Assembly (NCBI GenBank): GCA_030631415.1 | Contig: DAOVLE010000163.1 | Span: 1 to 12,012 of the forward strand | From: JAAEQG01 sp023133475 | GTDB taxonomy: Bacteria; Planctomycetota; Phycisphaerae; UBA1845 | Direction of reading: 5' to 3' | Length of the DNA: 12,012 nt | In this document: positions 1 to 6,938 of the stretch, in pieces | Layout of the letters: every line of letters starts with the position of its first letter | Position numbering within the stretch: position 1 is the stretch's first letter | Program-made: the position numbers and the translations under genes | Notes under the pieces: generated by a model | Database searches by the model: none | What the model was told of the DNA's origin: nothing | Seen by the model: the letters and a program-made list of their open reading frames with translations, nothing else

Positions 1-26
1 AACAGATGGGTGGCCCACCGCTTTAG

Positions 27-140
27 GGCTTGTCGATTTAGTCTGTAGCGTCGCCCCTTGTGGGCGGCGCACCCGTGTTTTTCGTCACCCACAAGGGGTG
101 ACGCTACATTGGGAATCGCCACGGACGATTTAATCGACAG
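27..140. mobile_element. Putative 114-base miniature inverted-repeat element inserted in family A copy 1
   Basis: The sequence CCGCTTTAG occurs at 18-26 and again at 141-149, flanking this insert like a target-site duplication. Removing the insert and one duplicate restores a continuous family A repeat. The insert ends are imperfect inverted repeats: GGCTTGTCGATT at the left, and GGCTGTCGATT as the reverse complement of the right end if CC at 141-142 is included. If those two bases belong to the element, the duplication is 7 rather than 9 bases. Inside lies a long hairpin (44-68 with 84-108). No transposase is encoded, so it would be non-autonomous. Only one copy is in the window, so mobility is inferred. 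Confidence 0.5.
44..108. repeat. Long imperfect hairpin inside the miniature element
   Basis: Bases 44-68 (starting TGTAGCGTCGCCCC) pair with 84-108 (ending GGGGTGACGCTACA). Of 25 positions, 22 are Watson-Crick pairs, two are G-T wobbles and one is a C-A mismatch; the loop is 15 bases. There is no T-run directly after the stem, so it does not read as an intrinsic terminator on the + strand. Confidence 0.7.
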
Positions 141-233
141 CCGCTTTAGCGGTGGGGGACACGAACGGTTCGCCGATTCGCGTCCCCCACGGCTAAAGCC
201 ATGGGCCACCCGACCGGAACGGGAGGGCACTCA

Positions 234-277
234 GGCAACAGGCAACAGGCAACAGGAACTCGGAACTCGGAACTCGG
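234..277. repeat. Heptamer tandem repeats GGCAACA x3 and GGAACTC x3
   Basis: Three exact copies of GGCAACA (234-254) are followed without a break in register by three exact copies of GGAACTC (255-275) and a final GG. Two different seven-base units thus share one phase. The array sits between family A copy 1 and the family C hairpin upstream of the response regulator. Similar seven-base units lie at 2378-2520, 3316-3403, 8283-8433 and 11832-11865. Heptamer arrays of this style recall the STRR repeats known from heterocystous cyanobacteria; homology is not implied. Confidence 0.9.
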
Positions 278-279
278 AT

Positions 280-320
280 GGTGGGTTTCGCCTCGCTCCG
301 CGAGGTTCCACCCACCCTAC
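280..320. repeat. Family C hairpin repeat, copy 1
   Basis: Outer arms GGTGGGT (280-286) and ACCCACC (310-316) enclose inner arms CCTCG (291-295) and CGAGG (301-305), followed by CTAC. A near-identical copy follows fliH at 6871-6911, and a one-arm relic follows fliE at 3291-3308. It lies just 8 bases before the Shine-Dalgarno sequence of the response regulator gene, so it would be in that gene's leader if transcription starts upstream. Confidence 0.75.
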
Positions 321-339
321 TTTATATGGAGGTGGTTGT

Positions 340-1743
340 ATGGCACGGATATGCGTGATTGACGACAAGGCCATGATGCGCGAATCGGTAACCCTGGTGC
401 TGACTCGGGCGGATCATTTGGTTGAGACGTTCGAGGACGCCAGATCGGCGTTGCCGGTGGTGCTCGAGGGGCGTTTCGATCTGGTGCTGACCGACTTGAA
501 GATGCCCCGGATGGACGGCCTGACGCTGATCCGCGAACTGCGGGAATCGGGATGTGATACGCCCATCATCGTGATGACCGCGTATGGCACAGTGCGGACG
601 GCTGTGGAAGCCATGAAACTGGGCGCCTTCGATTACATCGAGAAGCCGCTGGAGATGGATGTGATCGATGCCCATGTCGAGCGTGCGTTGCAACACGGGC
701 GAATGTGCAAAGAAAACGAGGCTTTGCGGAGATCCTTGAGCGACATGCACGCCCACCATGCCATGATAGGTGACAGCAAGCACATGACCGACCTGCGGAT
801 CAAGATCACCCGCGTGGCTCAAAGTGACGCAGCCGTCCTGATCACCGGTGAATCCGGGACGGGCAAGGAACTGGTTTCGCACGCAGTGCACACGATGTCC
901 AAACGGAAAGATCGGCCTATGCTGTGCCTGAACTGCGCCGCCCTGTCGGGCAATCTGCTGGAGAGCGAACTGTTCGGGCACGAGCGTGGGGCGTTTACCG
1001 GGGCGGATCGTCTGCGCAAGGGGCGGTTCGAGCTGGCGGACGGCGGCACACTGCTGCTGGATGAAATCTCGGAGATGGGCTTGTCGCTACAGGCCAAGCT
1101 GCTCCGCGTGCTCCAGGAAGGGCAGTTCGAGCGGGTCGGCAGCAGCGTCACCCGTCAGTCCAACGTCCGCATCATCGCCACCAGCAACCGCAACCTGGAA
1201 TCGTGGGTGGGTAAGAAACGCTTTCGCGCCGATTTGTACTATCGTTTGAATGTGCTTCCGGTCAAGTTGGCTCCGCTGCGCGAGCGCCCCGAGGACGTTC
1301 CGATTCTGGTGCATCATTTTCTGGATCAGATCAGCCGGCGTCTGGGTCGCCTTTGCCTGAAGGTCGCCGCCGAGGCGCTGGAGATACTCACCGGTTATGC
1401 CTGGCCTGGGAATGTTCGCGAGTTGCAGAACCTCTGCGAGCGTTGTGCCGCGCTGGTGCCCGACGGGAACGTCACCAGCGAGATCATCGAAGGTTGGATT
1501 CAGGGCAGTGTGGCTCCGGTGGAGACGTTCTCCCGGCTTCGCCCGGGTCGGATGCTCGAGGACGTGGAGCGGCAACTGATCGAGCGGACCCTCAAGCAAT
1601 TCAACGGTCATCGGGAAAAGACCGCCAAGACGCTGGGCATGGGAGTGCGGACCCTGGGCATGAAACTCAAGCAGTGGCGTGAAGAGGCGGCGGCACAAAC
1701 GCGGACTAAATTGTTGCGGGAACAGATTTACGTGTCGCAGTGA
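340..1743 (+). CDS. Sigma-54-dependent flagellar response regulator (NtrC family)
   Basis: This 467-residue activator has three domains in NtrC order. The receiver domain (about 1-118) has acidic pair D8-D9, phosphoacceptor D52 in LVLTDLKMPRMDG, T80 and K102. The AAA+ domain (about 140-375) has Walker A GESGTGKE (170-177), the sigma-54 contact loop GAFTGA (217-222) and Walker B TLLLDE (237-242). A Fis-type helix-turn-helix is near the C terminus, ending about residue 450. It would hydrolyse ATP to open RpoN-polymerase complexes after phosphorylation at D52. The start at 340 is chosen because GGAGG (328-332) lies 7 bases upstream; the same frame is open further 5', but only through repeats. 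Adjacency to flgB makes an FlgR/FleR/FlbD-type role likely, though the exact orthologue cannot be fixed. No partner histidine kinase is in the window. Confidence 0.93.
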   Translation: MARICVIDDKAMMRESVTLVLTRADHLVETFEDARSALPVVLEGRFDLVLTDLKMPRMDGLTLIRELRESGCDTPIIVMTAYGTVRTAVEAMKLGAFDYIEKPLEMDVIDAHVERALQHGRMCKENEALRRSLSDMHAHHAMIGDSKHMTDLRIKITRVAQSDAAVLITGESGTGKELVSHAVHTMSKRKDRPMLCLNCAALSGNLLESELFGHERGAFTGADRLRKGRFELADGGTLLLDEISEMGLSLQAKLLRVLQEGQFERVGSSVTRQSNVRIIATSNRNLESWVGKKRFRADLYYRLNVLPVKLAPLRERPEDVPILVHHFLDQISRRLGRLCLKVAAEALEILTGYAWPGNVRELQNLCERCAALVPDGNVTSEIIEGWIQGSVAPVETFSRLRPGRMLEDVERQLIERTLKQFNGHREKTAKTLGMGVRTLGMKLKQWREEAAAQTRTKLLREQIYVSQ

Positions 1744-1934
1744 GTGGGACTCCTTTGCCACGGGTCCGGCAGGAATTTCGCCTCGGCGCAGTTTTTGCCG
1801 AACGACGACCATCGCCCAACAGCCTACCAGCCGCATGAGGACGGTTGAGAACATTTGGAACAGTTCGTGCTCTGGTGCCACGGCAAGGCGAGCGGGCCGG
1901 GCAGTTGCCCGGTAGCCAACGGCTTTGAAGAGAG
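1744..1934. other. Intergenic gap between the regulator and flgB
   Basis: No gene can be supported in these 191 bases. Open frames here lack flagellar or other recognisable sequence. Unlike most other gaps in the operon, it contains no heptamer array or family A/C repeat. That makes it the likeliest place in the window for a genuine operon promoter. Confidence 0.5.
1767..1781 (+). promoter_or_regulatory. Weak sigma-54 promoter candidate upstream of flgB
   Basis: The bases CGGCAGGAATTTCGC carry GG (1768-1769) and GC (1780-1781) with the required 10-base spacing. They match the -24/-12 consensus TGGCACGNNNNTTGC at 8 of 11 defined positions. The site lies about 155 bases before the flgB start and next to the gene for a sigma-54 activator, which fits the context. 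The match is imperfect at three positions and could be chance. Confidence 0.25.
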
Positions 1935-2372
1935 ATGATGATGTTTTTCGAGAATCTGCTCAATCACGGCTCGATTCCGGCTTTGGCGACTACGCTCTCC
2001 TTCACCGAGGCGCGGCATAACATGATCGCCGAGAACATCGCCAACCTGGGCACTCCCGACTACAAGTCCAAACAACTGGACACGCAGATGTTCCAACAAG
2101 CATTGGGCGAAGCCCTGGACCGCCGAGCGGAAGACCCCCGCAAACCCTTTGTCCTGAAGGAGCGTCAGTTCCAGACCGGGCCTGGCGGTACGCTGAAGGT
2201 GACCCCGTCTCTGAGGCCACCGGACAACCTGTTGTTTCACGACGGGACAAACGCCTCGCTCGAGCGCGAGATGGCTGACTTGGCGGAAAATGCAATGACT
2301 CATCAGATGACTTCCACGTTGCTGAGAGACAAGTTTTATGGGCTGCGAAAGGCAATTCGCGGCAGGGTGTAG
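1935..2372 (+). CDS. flgB: Flagellar proximal rod protein FlgB
   Basis: FlgB is a rod subunit exported through the flagellar type III apparatus and placed near the MS ring. The 145-residue product is close to the usual length of about 135-140. Its N-terminal rod signature RHNMIAENIANLGTPDYKSK (about 28-47) matches the flg_bb_rod motif. The C-terminal helix (about 112-145, ENAMTHQMTSTLLRDKFYGL) is typical of the family. Three in-frame ATGs lie at 1935, 1938 and 1941 after a weak GAAGAGAG (1927-1934); spacing would favour one of the later two, so the start is uncertain by up to two codons. It is the first structural gene of the operon and is followed by a heptamer element that begins 5 bases after its stop. 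Confidence 0.93.
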   Translation: MMMFFENLLNHGSIPALATTLSFTEARHNMIAENIANLGTPDYKSKQLDTQMFQQALGEALDRRAEDPRKPFVLKERQFQTGPGGTLKVTPSLRPPDNLLFHDGTNASLEREMADLAENAMTHQMTSTLLRDKFYGLRKAIRGRV

Positions 2373-2377
2373 GGGGA

Positions 2378-2520
2378 AGCTTTCAGCTTTCAGCTATCAG
2401 CTATCAGCCGGAAAGCAGGAGAAACGGTATGAGATATTGCATAAGGTATCATCAAAAAGAGCGTTATGCTTTACGCGGCTGTCACGCTCCAACATCGCTG
2501 AAAGCTGATAGCTGATAGCT
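2378..2520. repeat. 143-base element with inverted heptamer arms (AGCTTTC/AGCTATC) between flgB and flgC
   Basis: The left arm (2378-2409) is AGCTTTC, AGCTTTC, AGCTATC, AGCTATC, AGCC. The right arm (2497-2520) is GCTGAAA, GCTGATA, GCTGATA, GCT, the same heptamers in inverted orientation. Bases 2392-2408 can pair perfectly with 2504-2520. The roughly 87-base spacer (2410-2496) is A/T-richer than the neighbouring genes and encodes nothing recognisable. Related units recur after flgD at 11832-11865. Confidence 0.85.
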
Positions 2521-2540
2521 ACTTGTGAGGCAGCATAATT

Positions 2541-2960
2541 ATGTTTGGTGCACTTGACATCAGCACTTCGGCGTTGATCGCCCAGCGAATCAACCTGAAT
2601 ACGATCGCCGGCAATGTTGCGGCAATGCACACGACGCGGGACGCTAACGGCAACCCTGTCCCTTTCCAGCGGCGGATAGCGCTTATGGCATCGGGCAATC
2701 CATCCGCCGGGCGAAATGCCCCCGGGGTTCATGTGGCAGCGGTGATAAAAGACCCCAGCAAGTTCCCCATGGTTTACGACCCCGGGCATCCCGACGCGAT
2801 CAAAGCCGGACCCGATGCCGGGTACGTGCGGATGCCTAACGTGGATGCCGGGACCGAACTGGGCAACGCTCTGTACGCTTCCCGGGTCTACGAAGCCAAC
2901 GTCACGGTAGTGGAAGTCACCAAGACGCTGGCGTCATCGTCACTGAGTTTGCTGGCATAG
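2541..2960 (+). CDS. flgC: Flagellar proximal rod protein FlgC
   Basis: This 139-residue rod subunit follows flgB as in most flagellar operons. It shows the FlgC start DISTSALIAQRINLNTIAGN (6-25) and the diagnostic VYDPGHPDA (78-86) and GYVRMPNV (94-101). The C-terminal ASRVYEANVTVVEVTKTL (113-130) is the conserved rod helix. The usual NIANANT-type stretch reads NVAAMHTT here, a local departure from the family pattern that FlgB in this window does not share. GAGG (2527-2530) lies 10 bases before the ATG at 2541. The gene is separated from flgB by the 143-base heptamer element and from fliE by 22 bases. Confidence 0.95.
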   Translation: MFGALDISTSALIAQRINLNTIAGNVAAMHTTRDANGNPVPFQRRIALMASGNPSAGRNAPGVHVAAVIKDPSKFPMVYDPGHPDAIKAGPDAGYVRMPNVDAGTELGNALYASRVYEANVTVVEVTKTLASSSLSLLA

Positions 2961-2982
2961 AGGCTGGAAGGAGAAGCGAATC

Positions 2983-3294
2983 ATGGTCGATCCCATCATC
3001 GGGCCAGGCGGAACGGGGCCTATCAGCCCCATCACCGATACTCAGACCACCGATGCCGTCCCATCTTCCGGCGGCAAGGATTTCAAGGAGATTCTGCTGG
3101 ATAGTCTGGAAGAGGTTAACCGTTTGCAAACGGAGGCTGACAACGGTGTGCAGGCTCTTTATCGCGGGGATACGGATAACGTGGCGGAGGTGTTCACGGC
3201 GGTGAACAAAGCCTCGATTGCTTTCGATCTGCTCATGGAGATTCGCAACAAGTTGCTGGAAGCATACGAGGAGATCAAACAGATGCGGGTGTAG
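2983..3294 (+). CDS. fliE: Flagellar hook-basal body protein FliE
   Basis: FliE joins the MS ring to the rod and is one of the first substrates exported. The 103-residue product has a low-complexity Gly/Pro/Thr N terminus (about 1-30), then a helical region with the family core GDTDNVAEVFTAVNKASIAF (about 62-81). It ends in LLMEIRNKLLEAYEEIKQMRV, matching the conserved C-terminal helix. AAGGAGA (2968-2974) lies 8 bases before the ATG. The stop TAG (3292-3294) is also the first part of a family C repeat arm. Confidence 0.94.
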   Translation: MVDPIIGPGGTGPISPITDTQTTDAVPSSGGKDFKEILLDSLEEVNRLQTEADNGVQALYRGDTDNVAEVFTAVNKASIAFDLLMEIRNKLLEAYEEIKQMRV

Positions 3295-3308
3295 GGTGGG
3301 TGGAACCT
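3291..3308. repeat. Family C relic overlapping the fliE stop codon
   Basis: GTAGGGTGGGTGGAACCT is the reverse complement of the right arm of family C (303-320). The partner arm is absent, so this is half an element. The fliE stop codon TAG lies inside it. Confidence 0.6.
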
Positions 3309-3315
3309 CAGACGA

Positions 3316-3403
3316 GTCCAAAGTCCCTAGTCCAAAGTCCAAAGTCAGAAACCAACGGGACCTTGGACCTTGGACTTTGGACCTTGGACTCAGGACTTTG
3401 GAC
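3316..3403. repeat. Inverted heptamer arrays (GTCCAAA / TTTGGAC) upstream of fliF
   Basis: The left arm 3316-3346 is GTCCAAA, GTCCCTA, GTCCAAA, GTCCAAA, GTC. The right arm 3362-3403 is CTTGGAC, CTTGGAC, TTTGGAC, CTTGGAC, TCAGGAC, TTTGGAC. The arms are near-complementary and only about 15 bases apart, so RNA or single-stranded DNA could form a long, slippable hairpin. It ends 14 bases before the fliF start codon and may affect fliF translation or transcript stability. Confidence 0.88.
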
Positions 3404-3417
3404 TTATTAGGGTGGTT

Positions 3418-5100
3418 ATGGAATCCATCAAGCAAATGCTTCAGCAGATTGCCGAGCGGTATGGTCTGCTTGACACTTCGCAGAAAATCGCCATAGGCAT
3501 GTGCGTGGTGGTGATCGCCGGGTCGTTGCTGTCGTTGGTGCATTGGTCCACCAAGCCGGAGCTGGTGCCGATATTGGCCAAGAAGCTGTCCTACGACGAG
3601 ATGGACGCGGCGGAGGAGGCCCTGACGGCGGCGGGGATCGAGTTCAAGCAATCCGGGCGCCGCCTGCTGGCCCACGAGAAGGACCGCTACAACGCCATCC
3701 GCGTGCTGAACAAAGCCAACGCCCTGCCGGAAGACTTCGAGTTCGGATTCGCCAAACTGATGGAAAGCGACAGCACCTTCCAGCAGTCGTCGGTATTGGA
3801 GCATCAGCGTCAGGTGGCGTTGGGCTACGAGTTGGCCAAGGTCATCGCCTCGTCGCCGACTGTCGAAAGTGCCTTTGTCATCATTCAGCAGCAGAACAAA
3901 CGCAGCATCGGGCAACCGCGGATCAAGCCCTCCGCCTCGGTCAAGATCACGATGAAGTCCGGGCGCCCGGTCACCGACACGGTGGTGCAAGGCTGTGCCA
4001 ACCTGGTGGCGACTGCGGTGGCCGGCCTCAGCCCCCACGATGTGACCGTCTTTGACACCCGGACGGTCAAATCGCATAAGGTCCCGGACCCCGACGAGGT
4101 ATTGGCCAAAGGGCTGCTCGACGAGCGAAAACGCTACGAGAGCCACTTCCAGCAGAAGGTGATGGCTCAGCTTTCCTATATACCGGGGGTCCTGGCGAGC
4201 ATTTCCGTCGAGTTGGACAATGCCAAAATGCACACCGAGACGCTCTCCTATGCCGAGGCGGAGTTGGAATCGGAGGAGACCAACAGCTCGCGGACCGGTT
4301 CCCCCAACGTTCCCGGTGAAACCGGTGTCAACCCCAACGTGGGCGTGGCGGCGACCGCGGGCGGCAGCAGTATGCAAAGCGAGACCGAGGAAAGCCGCAT
4401 AAAGAACTTTCCTCCTCAAATCACCGAAAAGATGGTGAAGGAGCAGGCCCCCTTCGCTCTCAAGCGGACCACGGCAGCCATCACCATCCCGCACAGCTAC
4501 TTGCTCGGTGCCGTCGAGAAGCGCTATCCCGACAAGCAGGATGTGCACGAGACGGATCGCGAGTTCGTGGACATGCGCGACGCGATCTTCGCCAGGATCC
4601 ACGACGCGGTGAAGAACATCCTCCAAGCCACCGAGGACGCCGACGTTCAGGTGGAGATGTATTACGACACCGGCCCCGGCGGTGGGTTGTTGCCCGGCAT
4701 GCCCGGCATGCCCGGTGCAGAGGGGGTTGCCACTGTCGCACTAACCAAAACCGAGATGCTCAAGTCATACGGTGCGCAACTGGGGCTGGGGGGGTTGGCT
4801 TTGCTTAGCATCATTGCGATGATTCTGATGGTTCGCAAAACCACCCGCACCGCGCGTAATGCCTTCCCCATCCCGGAAGAGGAGCCCGAAGATAGCGTGG
4901 TTATCGAGGATGGAATCCTGGCTGTCCCCGGCGGCCCCGTCGGGCAGGCGGACATTTCCGAGGGCTTTCTTGTTGGGCAGGAAGTGGACGAGCAGATTAT
5001 GCAGAACCGGCAAATCGACGAGCAGATCGGTCGCCTGGTGGACGACGATCCCGAGGGTGTGGCTGAGTTGGTGCGTCGTTGGGTCGAACAGAATGAGTGA
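3418..5100 (+). CDS. fliF: Flagellar MS-ring protein FliF
   Basis: FliF oligomerises in the cytoplasmic membrane to form the MS ring that houses the export gate and anchors FliG. The 560-residue product has a first membrane helix at about 24-42 (IAIGMCVVVIAGSLLSLV). Next come the YscJ/FliF ring-building region and the FliF C-terminal domain. After a Gly/Pro/Met-rich linker (about 420-436) comes a second membrane helix near 455-475. The last residues DPEGVAELVRRWVEQNE form the acidic/amphipathic FliG-binding tail. The start at 3418 is preceded only by a weak AGGGTGG (3409-3415); an earlier in-frame start would lie inside heptamer repeats, so it was not used. The stop lies 8 bases before the chosen fliG ATG. 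Confidence 0.95.
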   Translation: MESIKQMLQQIAERYGLLDTSQKIAIGMCVVVIAGSLLSLVHWSTKPELVPILAKKLSYDEMDAAEEALTAAGIEFKQSGRRLLAHEKDRYNAIRVLNKANALPEDFEFGFAKLMESDSTFQQSSVLEHQRQVALGYELAKVIASSPTVESAFVIIQQQNKRSIGQPRIKPSASVKITMKSGRPVTDTVVQGCANLVATAVAGLSPHDVTVFDTRTVKSHKVPDPDEVLAKGLLDERKRYESHFQQKVMAQLSYIPGVLASISVELDNAKMHTETLSYAEAELESEETNSSRTGSPNVPGETGVNPNVGVAATAGGSSMQSETEESRIKNFPPQITEKMVKEQAPFALKRTTAAITIPHSYLLGAVEKRYPDKQDVHETDREFVDMRDAIFARIHDAVKNILQATEDADVQVEMYYDTGPGGGLLPGMPGMPGAEGVATVALTKTEMLKSYGAQLGLGGLALLSIIAMILMVRKTTRTARNAFPIPEEEPEDSVVIEDGILAVPGGPVGQADISEGFLVGQEVDEQIMQNRQIDEQIGRLVDDDPEGVAELVRRWVEQNE

Positions 5101-5108
5101 AGGGCGCT

Positions 5109-6161
5109 ATGGTCAGGTCAACAGATTCAAACACAGTAGCGGAAGTTGCCGGTTCTGAGAAGCCGCTGCCTGGTATCATCAAGGCTGCGATACTGCTGCT
5201 GGCGTTGGGGCCCGAGCGGTCTGCCAAGGTTCTTAAGCTATTGGACAAGGATACTGTAGAGGATATCACACGGGAGATTGCGTCGATCGATCTGGTGCAC
5301 CAGTCTCAGCGTGGCCAGGTGATCCAGGAGTTCTATCACCTGGCGCTGGCCCGCCAGTACGCTGAAGTCGGCGGAATCTCCTACGCCCGGGCATTGCTCG
5401 GCAAGGTTCTTCCAGCGGACGAAGCCATACGCATCATCAAGCAGATCGAACATCAGGTGCACCAACAACCGTTCGCGTTCCTGACCAAGACCGAGAGCGA
5501 AAACCTGCTGACCTTCATCCAGGATGAGCATCCCCAGACCATCGCCCTGATCCTGGCCCACCTGCCCAGCTCGAAGGGGGCGGAGATTCTTGCCGGTCTG
5601 CCGACAGCCAAGCAACTCGAGGTGGTCGGCCGGGTGGCCAACATGGAACAGACCAACCCGGAAGTCATCAAAGAGGTGGAGCAGGGGCTGGAGCTGAGGC
5701 TCTCGGGGCTGATGACCCAAACCCTGGAAAAAGCCGGCGGGGTCGAAGCCGTGGCGGAAATGCTGAACCTCTCCGATCGGTCCACCGAAAAGGGCATCCT
5801 CGAAGCCCTGGAAAGCGAAGACCCCGATCTGGTGGAACAGATTCGGCGTCTGATGTTCATCTTCGAGGACATCCTGCTGGTTAACGACAAGGGCATCCAG
5901 GCGGTGCTCAAGGAGATAGATAACGATGAACTCTCACTGGCACTGAAGACCGCCAGTGAGGAACTTAAGGAAAAAATCTTCAACAATATGTCCGAGCGTG
6001 CCTCGCAACTGGTGCGTGAGGACATGGAGTACATGGGCCCGGTGCGCATCAGCGACGTCGAGTCGGCTCAGCAGCGCATCGTGGACGTGGTCCGCCGCCT
6101 GGAGGATTCCGGGGACATCATCATCTCCGGGCGCGGCGGCGAGAAAGAAGTGATTGTATGA
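5109..6161 (+). CDS. fliG: Flagellar motor switch protein FliG
   Basis: FliG is the rotor subunit that contacts FliF, FliM and the stator and transmits torque. The 350-residue length is normal. An N-terminal FliF-binding domain is followed by the middle-domain EHPQT motif (140-144). The torque helix region SERASQLVREDMEYMGPVRI (295-314) keeps the charged pattern of the family. The C terminus has VVRRLEDSGDIIISGRGG. I chose ATG 5109, with AAGGG (5100-5104) just upstream. A GTG at 5097 in the same frame, overlapping the fliF stop region, is possible and would add four residues. The TGA stop overlaps the fliH ATG in ATGA, implying translational coupling. Confidence 0.96.
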   Translation: MVRSTDSNTVAEVAGSEKPLPGIIKAAILLLALGPERSAKVLKLLDKDTVEDITREIASIDLVHQSQRGQVIQEFYHLALARQYAEVGGISYARALLGKVLPADEAIRIIKQIEHQVHQQPFAFLTKTESENLLTFIQDEHPQTIALILAHLPSSKGAEILAGLPTAKQLEVVGRVANMEQTNPEVIKEVEQGLELRLSGLMTQTLEKAGGVEAVAEMLNLSDRSTEKGILEALESEDPDLVEQIRRLMFIFEDILLVNDKGIQAVLKEIDNDELSLALKTASEELKEKIFNNMSERASQLVREDMEYMGPVRISDVESAQQRIVDVVRRLEDSGDIIISGRGGEKEVIV

Positions 6162-6868
6162 CCTCGACGGTGATCAAAGCCGGTCAGAATTTCAAGCTGG
6201 TCAGCCAGTTGACCACCATTGATCTGGCGGACCATCTGGCAGAGGCGCACAAGGTGGTGGCAGAGGCGCGTGCCCAGGCCCGCGCGATCGTCACCAAAGC
6301 CAAACATGATATTGCCATCGCCTTGCAGGCTGCCAAGGAAAAGGGTTACGCCGACGGGCACGCCAGTGGGTGCGCGGAAGGTTTTCAGGCGGGGCAGGCC
6401 CAAGGGCTTACCGAAGCCAAAAACCGCTTCGACCGCGAACATGCCGCCCTCGGCAAAACGCTCGAGGGGATAGTGACACAACTCGATGCCCGCAAGGTCG
6501 ATTTGCTTATCGAAGCCCGGCATGACGTGCTGGAGTTTTCCGTCCGCCTTGGGCAACGGGTGGCCAAACGTATTGGCGAGTTGGATCGCTCTGCCGCAAC
6601 TGCGAACCTGGAGGAGGCTTTGCGGCTGGTGTCGTCCAAGACCGACGTTGCCGTCTGCGTGAACCCAGCCGATGCCGAGACCATGCGGCGGTTTGCCGAA
6701 GGGCTCGTGAAGAAGGTTCAGAGCTGTGAACACATAAGGGTTATAGAAGACGAATCGGTTGCCCCCGGCGGGTGCACGGTCGCTACTGGTGTGACCGAGA
6801 TTGATGCCGGGATTGATACGCAAATGGGCGAAATCGTCCGCTTATTGTTGGGGGAACCTCAAGGTTGA
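6158..6868 (+). CDS. fliH: Flagellar assembly protein FliH
   Basis: FliH binds FliI as a dimer and links the export ATPase to the C ring and FlhA. The 236-residue product has an Ala-rich coiled-coil N-terminal half. It contains a clear GxxxG run, with glycines at 63, 67, 71, 75, 79 and 83, which is a hallmark of FliH. The C-terminal half (about 105-230) resembles the FliH/HrpE/V-ATPase E-subunit domain. The start overlaps the fliG stop by four bases (ATGA). It is followed at once by a family C hairpin. Confidence 0.9.
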   Translation: MTSTVIKAGQNFKLVSQLTTIDLADHLAEAHKVVAEARAQARAIVTKAKHDIAIALQAAKEKGYADGHASGCAEGFQAGQAQGLTEAKNRFDREHAALGKTLEGIVTQLDARKVDLLIEARHDVLEFSVRLGQRVAKRIGELDRSAATANLEEALRLVSSKTDVAVCVNPADAETMRRFAEGLVKKVQSCEHIRVIEDESVAPGGCTVATGVTEIDAGIDTQMGEIVRLLLGEPQG

Positions 6869-6870
6869 AT

Positions 6871-6911
6871 GGTGGGTTGCGCCTCGCCCCGCGAGGTTCC
6901 ACCCACCCTAC
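6871..6911. repeat. Family C hairpin repeat, copy 2
   Basis: This copy matches 280-320 at almost every base. GGTGGGT (6871-6877) pairs with ACCCACC (6901-6907), and CCTCG with CGAGG lies inside. It begins two bases after the fliH stop codon. Confidence 0.8.
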
Positions 6912-6921
6912 CGGGCTGAAC

Positions 6922-6938
6922 GGCGGGTGAAACCCGCC
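6922..6938. repeat. Short hairpin repeat GGCGGGT-gaa-ACCCGCC upstream of fliI
   Basis: A perfect 7-base stem with a three-base loop, followed by CTACC. The same stem, with loop TCC, occurs at 9556-9572 after the MotE-like gene. It lies about 20 bases before the fliI start codon, and no T-tract follows it. Confidence 0.7.

Larger units (their letters stand above)
8..211. repeat. Family A palindromic repeat, copy 1, split by an insertion
   Basis: Left end 8-26 (GGGTGGCCCACCGCTTTAG) and the remainder 150-211 make an 81-base palindrome if 27-149 is removed. The right end, read as reverse complement, starts GGGTGGCCCATGGCTTTAGCC, so the terminal inverted repeats are about 20 bases long. An inner pair GTGGGGGACACGAA / TTCGCGTCCCCCAC also matches in inverted orientation. 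The same element, intact, is at 9595-9691, and left halves are at 11784-11821 and 11870-11920. There is no coding potential that resembles a protein. It looks like an interspersed REP/MITE-type palindrome; the mechanism of spread is not visible here. Confidence 0.8.

Noticed and set aside
234..277. CRISPR array
   Set aside because: The units are contiguous seven-base repeats with no spacers, and no cas genes are present.
58..339. In-frame N-terminal extension of the response regulator by 94 residues
   Set aside because: It is translated wholly from family A, heptamer and family C repeats, and a strong GGAGG precedes the receiver-domain ATG at 340.
341..354. TGGCACGGATATGC at the regulator start as a sigma-54 promoter
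   Set aside because: GG to GC spacing is one base short and the site overlaps the start codon.
1745..1759. TGGGACTCCTTTGCC as a sigma-54 promoter
   Set aside because: It looks like TGGCAC...TTGC by eye, but the spacing between GG and GC is 9 bases, not the required 10.
1784..1800. Terminator-like hairpin with a T-run after the regulator gene
   Set aside because: The T-run is inside the potential loop, not after the stem, and the stem is only about 4-5 bases.
3370..3417. Upstream in-frame start for fliF
   Set aside because: The extra residues come from TTTGGAC-type heptamers; family members begin close to the residues encoded at 3418.
2917..4626. Long open frame of 569 codons on the minus strand, antisense to fliF
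   Set aside because: It lies opposite fliE and fliF, has His/Arg/Leu-rich composition typical of a frame shadow, runs through heptamer repeats, and resembles no known protein.
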